Shown: one piece after another, positions 6,226 to 9,133 of the stretch
Layout of the letters: each line of letters begins with the position of its first letter
Numbering within the stretch: position 1 is the stretch's first letter
Origin: an uncultured Bacteroidota bacterium
GTDB lineage: Bacteria; Bacteroidota; Bacteroidia; Flavobacteriales; Schleiferiaceae
Assembly (NCBI GenBank): GCA_913056475.1
Contig: CAJXMS010000072.1
Coordinates: 1-9,133, forward strand
DNA length: 9,133 nt
Direction: 5' to 3'
Translations under genes and position numbers: made by a program
Notes under the pieces: model-generated
Told to the model about the DNA's origin: nothing
The model's database searches: none
The model's input: the letters and a program-made list of their open reading frames with translations, nothing else

Positions 6226-6229
6226 TGTA
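6222..6229 (-). promoter_or_regulatory. TAnnTTTG-type -7 box upstream of DUF4286-recX
   Basis: The minus strand reads TACATTTG, an exact match to the Bacteroidota -7 consensus TAnnTTTG, about 80 nt before the DUF4286 ATG. A TTTG occurs 15 nt further upstream (within 6243-6252), closer than the usual spacing of about 19 nt to the -33 element. The -33 part is therefore weak. Transcription would start near 6215 and leave a leader of roughly 75 nt. Confidence 0.5.
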
Positions 6230-6286
6230 AAACGGCCCGGCGGGCAAATAACTCCCTCCTAAAGACGAAAATACAAAAGAGCCGCT

Positions 6287-7765
6287 TTAAGACTGCCGCT
6301 GGATGGCCAGGGAGGCCGTAATGCGGGCGCTGAGCAGGCAAAGAGGAACGCCACCGCCGGGGTGTACACTGCCGCCGGCAAAGTACAAACCGTGGATACG
6401 GGGACTGAAATTGGGGTGCCGCAGGAAGGCCGCCAGGGGGTTATTGCTGCTGGCGCCGTAAAGGCTGCCCTGGTAACTGGCGGTTTGTTGCTGTATTTTG
6501 CGAGGATCAAGCGTTTCTTCGTAACCAATGAGCGGCGCCAGGTCGCGGCCCAGGCGCGCGGATAATTTGCGGAGCACTTGCTGGCGGATGCGGGCGGTAA
6601 GCGCTTCCCAATCCTGCCCGGTATCGGGCGGCACATTCACCATCACAAACCAGTTTTCGGCCTCCGGTGGGGCGTCTTGGGCCTCTACTTTGCTGGAAAT
6701 ATTGACGTACACCGTAGGGTCATCGCTTACGCTTTGTTCTTCAAAAATCTGGCGAAACTCCTGCTGGTAGTCCTCGGTAAAAAAGATATTGTGCAGATCG
6801 AGCTCCGGAAAAGAAGCGGCCATACCCCAGTAAAAAATAAGCGCGGAGCTGCTGCGGGGCTGGTTGAGGATACGTTCGGGCGCCTTTTCCTGTGGTAAAA
6901 GGGCTCTGAAGGTAGGCCAAACATCCGCATTGCTCACCACCACGGATGCAGGATAATCTTGCCCCTGGGAGCGGATGCCTTTTACTTTTTTTGCCTGGGT
7001 AAGAATGCGCTCTACCGGCTGATTAAAGTGAAAGCTTACCCCCAGATCCTGGGCCAGGCGGTAAAGGCTCATGGGAATGCTGTGCATGCCGCCGCGCGGG
7101 TAAAAGGTGCCCAAATTGTGCTCCAGGTGCGGGATGCTACTCATAACGCCGGGAGTCAGATAAGGGCTGCTGCCATTGTAGGTGGCATAGCGGTCAAATA
7201 GCTGCACCAACTTGGGATGCTGCAGCGCTTTGCGATTGACGCTGTGGAGGGAGTTAAACAGGCTAAGCCGGTGCATTTGGGAGATGGCCTTGAGGGTGTC
7301 TCGGTTGAGATAACTCTTCCACCGATGCAGGGATTTTTCCAAAAAGACCGGGGTAGTGGAGCGGTAAATACGGGCTGCATGAGCCAGGTGCTTTTGGGTA
7401 CGTGCGGCTGGCACGCCCAGTTTACTTTCCACCTCCTCCGCAAAGTGCCGGGGGTCGCCCCAGGCGGTGAGCTCAGTACCATCGTCCCAAAAATAGCGAC
7501 AGGCCACGGGGTGCCGGTGGTAGTGAAAGTAATCTTCCACTTTTTTGCCTGCGGCCAGGATGGTTTCTTCTACCAGCTCGGGCAGGGTAAATAAAGAAGG
7601 GCCGGCATCAAATCGATACCCCTGCCCGCCAATTTCGGTCACCTTTCCGCCGGGGTAATCGTTGGCCTCAAAGACCCGCGTGGAAAATCCGGCCCCCTGC
7701 AGGCGCACCGCCGTGGCGAGGCCCGCTATACCGCTGCCTATAACAATCGCTTCAGCGCTTTTCAT
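6287..7765 (-). CDS. crtD: CrtD-like carotenoid 3,4-desaturase (CrtI/CrtD FAD-dependent family)
   Basis: A 492-residue flavin-dependent carotenoid desaturase. The N-terminal dinucleotide-binding fold shows Gly-Ser-Gly-Ile-Ala-Gly (10-15) and the ribose-binding Glu33, followed by Pro-Gly-Gly-Lys (38-41) and Asp-Ala-Gly-Pro-Ser. The C-terminal FAD motif starts at 459: Gly-Leu-Tyr-Phe-Ala-Gly-Gly-Ser-Val-His-Pro-Gly-Gly-Gly-Val-Pro-Leu-Cys-Leu-Leu-Ser. The Gly-Gly-Ser-Val-His-Pro-Gly-Gly-Gly-x-Pro-Leu-Cys form is typical of CrtD-type 1-hydroxycarotenoid 3,4-desaturases. Phytoene desaturases (CrtI) usually have Gly-Ala-x-Thr-His-Pro-Gly-Ala-Gly-x-Pro. CrtD is thus the better call, but CrtI-type activity is possible. 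The enzyme would act at the membrane on an acyclic or monocyclic 1'-hydroxycarotenoid in pigment synthesis. No other carotenoid gene lies nearby. It starts 62 nt after the small secreted-protein gene on the same strand with no clear promoter of its own, so it may be read from 8256-8263. Confidence 0.85.
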   Translation of the reverse strand: MKSAEAIVIGSGIAGLATAVRLQGAGFSTRVFEANDYPGGKVTEIGGQGYRFDAGPSLFTLPELVEETILAAGKKVEDYFHYHRHPVACRYFWDDGTELTAWGDPRHFAEEVESKLGVPAARTQKHLAHAARIYRSTTPVFLEKSLHRWKSYLNRDTLKAISQMHRLSLFNSLHSVNRKALQHPKLVQLFDRYATYNGSSPYLTPGVMSSIPHLEHNLGTFYPRGGMHSIPMSLYRLAQDLGVSFHFNQPVERILTQAKKVKGIRSQGQDYPASVVVSNADVWPTFRALLPQEKAPERILNQPRSSSALIFYWGMAASFPELDLHNIFFTEDYQQEFRQIFEEQSVSDDPTVYVNISSKVEAQDAPPEAENWFVMVNVPPDTGQDWEALTARIRQQVLRKLSARLGRDLAPLIGYEETLDPRKIQQQTASYQGSLYGASSNNPLAAFLRHPNFSPRIHGLYFAGGSVHPGGGVPLCLLSARITASLAIQRQS

Positions 7766-7827
7766 TAGAGCCAGAACACGCTAAACAAACAAAGGTTTCC
7801 CGCCCCGTGCATACACTTCCAGCCTAA

Positions 7828-8235
7828 TCAACGCCTGGAGCCCTGCTTGGGTAAGTGCCGGTAGTGATACACCCGGTACTGATACTGCCCACTCTGGCGC
7901 TGATAGCTACCGCTCATGCGAAAGCTGATGGTATCGCCCTTTTGGATACCGGTAAGTTCCTTTTCGTTGCGCAAAGAATCGGTGGTAAAGTAGAACCGTG
8001 CCAGCAGCTCATCTCCTTTTTGGACCGCCACCTTATTTTCCGCCACCCGGAGGATGCGCAGAACCGCCTGGGCATTACTGCCGGGCAGCTTGGCCATTAC
8101 GGCAGCGCGGGCAGGAAAAGTTTGAATAGGCACCAGGCGTGGGCTGGCACTGCTATCGGCCTTCTGAGCCCGGCACAGCATCGGGTTTAGGCCTGCGGCC
8201 AAAAGTAAAACCAACGGGAAGAAGCGTTTAGCCAT
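7828..8235 (-). CDS. Small secreted protein of unknown function
   Basis: From ATG 8235 the protein has 135 residues. A signal peptide spans 1-23 (Lys3, Arg4, hydrophobic core 5-16, cleavage Cys-Arg-Ala|Gln24). The mature part of about 112 residues is rich in short beta-type strands, with Val-Leu-Arg-Ile-Leu-Arg-Val, Leu-Leu-Ala-Arg-Phe-Tyr-Phe-Thr and Gly-Asp-Thr-Ile-Ser-Phe-Arg-Met. It ends in a Tyr/Arg-rich tail. I do not recognise a family; a small all-beta (for example OB-like) fold is a guess. An in-frame ATG at 8247 would add four residues, but it lies only 8 nt from the end of the TACCTTTG box at 8256-8263 and would leave almost no leader, so 8235 is preferred. It lies upstream of the crtD-like gene on the same strand, possibly in the same transcript. 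That does not by itself imply a carotenoid role. Confidence 0.7.
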   Translation of the reverse strand: MAKRFFPLVLLLAAGLNPMLCRAQKADSSASPRLVPIQTFPARAAVMAKLPGSNAQAVLRILRVAENKVAVQKGDELLARFYFTTDSLRNEKELTGIQKGDTISFRMSGSYQRQSGQYQYRVYHYRHLPKQGSRR

Positions 8236-8255
8236 AGAAATTAACATTGCGTCCG

Positions 8256-8263
8256 CAAAGGTA
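8256..8263 (-). promoter_or_regulatory. TAnnTTTG-type -7 box for the small secreted protein (and perhaps crtD)
   Basis: The minus strand reads TACCTTTG, an exact TAnnTTTG match. Transcription would start near 8250, about 15 nt before ATG 8235. No TTG is present at the usual -33 distance, so only half of the consensus is seen. Confidence 0.5.
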
Positions 8264-8271
8264 AGTCAATC

Positions 8272-8279
8272 CCCCGGGG
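8272..8279. promoter_or_regulatory. CCCCGGGG palindrome between divergent promoters
   Basis: A perfect 8-bp palindrome lies between the two opposing -7 boxes (8256-8263 minus, 8294-8301 plus), close to where both -33 regions overlap. It could be an operator acting on both genes. In GC-rich DNA such a short palindrome can occur by chance. Confidence 0.25.
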
Positions 8280-8293
8280 CTGCTCATAGTGGG

Positions 8294-8301
8294 TATTTTT
8301 G
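8294..8301 (+). promoter_or_regulatory. TAnnTTTG-type -7 box for the beta-barrel gene
   Basis: TATTTTTG matches TAnnTTTG exactly, 29 nt before ATG 8331, which gives a predicted leader of about 24 nt. It lies inside the longer open frame starting at 8289, which argues that 8331 is the true start. No TTG occurs at the -33 position. Confidence 0.5.
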
Positions 8302-8330
8302 ATACCTTCGGCCACCGCCTAAACAATCCG

Positions 8331-9128
8331 ATGCTCACTCCTCTCCTGTCCTTTCGAACCCTCGTGCTCACGGCCCTAATTTCCGGAGGCGCCTTGCTGG
8401 GGCTTAAAGCGCAAGGAGATAGCACCGTGTGGCACCTTCAGGCCAGCCTGCAGGCCACCCGCTTTAACTACCCCACGGTAGAGCTAAGCGCCGCGGAGTC
8501 CCTGGAAACGGGTCTTAAACCGGGCTTTACCCTCGGGGCGAGCCTCTCCATCCCCTTTGCCCGCGAATGGCTGGAGGGACAATCCCGCTTTGAGGTAGGG
8601 CTCAACTTGGTGCAGGGAGGCAGTCTTTACCGCTACGTCATTGAGGCGCCCCAGCTGGAATACCGCCTGCGCCAGCGCATCACCACCTTTGCCGCCGAAA
8701 TCCCTTTTGCCTTGCGCTACCAAATAACGGAAAACCAAGCTGGACAAGGCTTTTTCCTGCGGGCGGGGGGCTATTTTTCGGTAGGGCTGGGCGGCTTTTA
8801 CCGTCGGCAACTGAGCGTTCCGGTCAATACCACGGACAACGTCTTTGATCCGGGCTTTAACCTGGCCGGAGTCCAGCATGTGGTATCTATCAACCGGAGC
8901 AATGTCAATGCCGTCTTGGGATCGGATGTACTGCCCCTTAATCTTTTTGACCTGGGAATGGACGGGGGGCTGGGCTATTGCTGGGGGCGGCTGAGCCTGG
9001 AAGTCCGCTTCTTATACAGCTTACAATCCATCGACCCTCCGGTAGCCATCCTCAACGCCGCCTACCAGCGCCTTAACGTACGTCACCAGCAGTTGCGCGT
9101 GGTGGTAGGCTATCGCCTGGGCCAATAG
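8331..9128 (+). CDS. Outer-membrane beta-barrel protein (porin-family-like)
   Basis: From ATG 8331 the protein has 265 residues with a signal peptide (1-27: Arg9, hydrophobic 10-25, cleavage Leu-Lys-Ala|Gln28). The mature protein alternates polar and hydrophobic/aromatic residues in many short strands. Examples are Trp-His-Leu-Gln-Ala-Ser-Leu-Gln-Ala-Thr near the start, Phe-Thr-Leu-Gly-Ala-Ser-Leu-Ser-Ile, Phe-Glu-Val-Gly-Leu-Asn-Leu and Phe-Phe-Leu-Arg-Ala-Gly-Gly-Tyr-Phe. It ends Leu-Arg-Val-Val-Val-Gly-Tyr-Arg-Leu-Gly-Gln, typical of a closing strand. This fits the small Bacteroidota outer-membrane barrel families (for example the PF13568-type 'porin family'). Cargo or function is unknown. 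The in-frame ATG at 8289 is rejected: it precedes the likely promoter box at 8294-8301 and adds 14 polar residues before the signal. A second ATG follows the stop by 2 nt at the window edge, so it may be the first gene of an operon. Confidence 0.8.
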   Translation: MLTPLLSFRTLVLTALISGGALLGLKAQGDSTVWHLQASLQATRFNYPTVELSAAESLETGLKPGFTLGASLSIPFAREWLEGQSRFEVGLNLVQGGSLYRYVIEAPQLEYRLRQRITTFAAEIPFALRYQITENQAGQGFFLRAGGYFSVGLGGFYRRQLSVPVNTTDNVFDPGFNLAGVQHVVSINRSNVNAVLGSDVLPLNLFDLGMDGGLGYCWGRLSLEVRFLYSLQSIDPPVAILNAAYQRLNVRHQQLRVVVGYRLGQ

Positions 9129-9130
9129 TT

Positions 9131-9133
9131 ATG
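9131..9133 (+). CDS. Possible start codon of a following gene (cut by window edge)
   Basis: ATG at the last three bases, 2 nt after the barrel gene's TAG. The tight spacing matches the other plus-strand junctions in the window. Nothing of the product can be seen. Confidence 0.3.

Noticed and set aside
7217..7594. Plus-strand open frames inside the crtD-like gene
   Set aside because: Several frames opposite crtD are open because of its GC-rich codons; none has a recognisable motif, while crtD has both FAD-binding motifs.

Overview
The window is ordinary chromosomal DNA from a fairly GC-rich member of the Bacteroidota; the class cannot be fixed from sequence alone. Four things point to the phylum: a WbqC-family gene, a DUF4286 gene and a CrtD-type carotenoid desaturase; an amidase with a C-terminal type IX secretion (T9SS) sorting domain; four predicted signal peptides that all place Gln right after the cleavage site (the 'Bacteroidetes Q-rule'); and TAnnTTTG-type promoter boxes with no Shine-Dalgarno sequence at any start.

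Positions 1-4721 (plus strand) hold four tightly packed genes: a WbqC-like protein, a secreted SH3b-domain protein, an acyl-CoA carboxylase carboxyltransferase subunit of methylcrotonyl-CoA type, and a secreted Zn amidase of the PGRP/amidase_2 family. The gaps are -4, 4 and 16 nt, so they probably form one operon whose promoter lies upstream of the window. Two products are envelope proteins (SH3b and amidase). The carboxylase is a cytoplasmic metabolic enzyme, and its biotin carboxylase partner is not in the window.

Positions 4722-5339 form a noncoding stretch between convergent genes. It contains several hairpins, short direct repeats, and segments that look like decayed copies of the dispersed intergenic repeats common in Bacteroidota.

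Positions 5340-8235 (minus strand) hold two probable transcription units. One is a small secreted protein followed by a crtD-like desaturase. The other is DUF4286 followed by recX, 3 nt apart, preceded by a perfect TAnnTTTG box that overlaps a perfect inverted repeat.

Positions 8236-8330 form a compact divergent promoter region. It serves the small secreted protein (minus) and an outer-membrane beta-barrel protein (plus, 8331-9128). The last three bases of the window are an ATG two bases after the barrel gene's stop, so the plus-strand unit probably continues. I see no mobile element, CRISPR array, RNA gene or clear novel system. The most interesting items are the divergent promoter, the operator-like repeat before DUF4286-recX, the repeat-laden intergenic region and the composition of the first operon.
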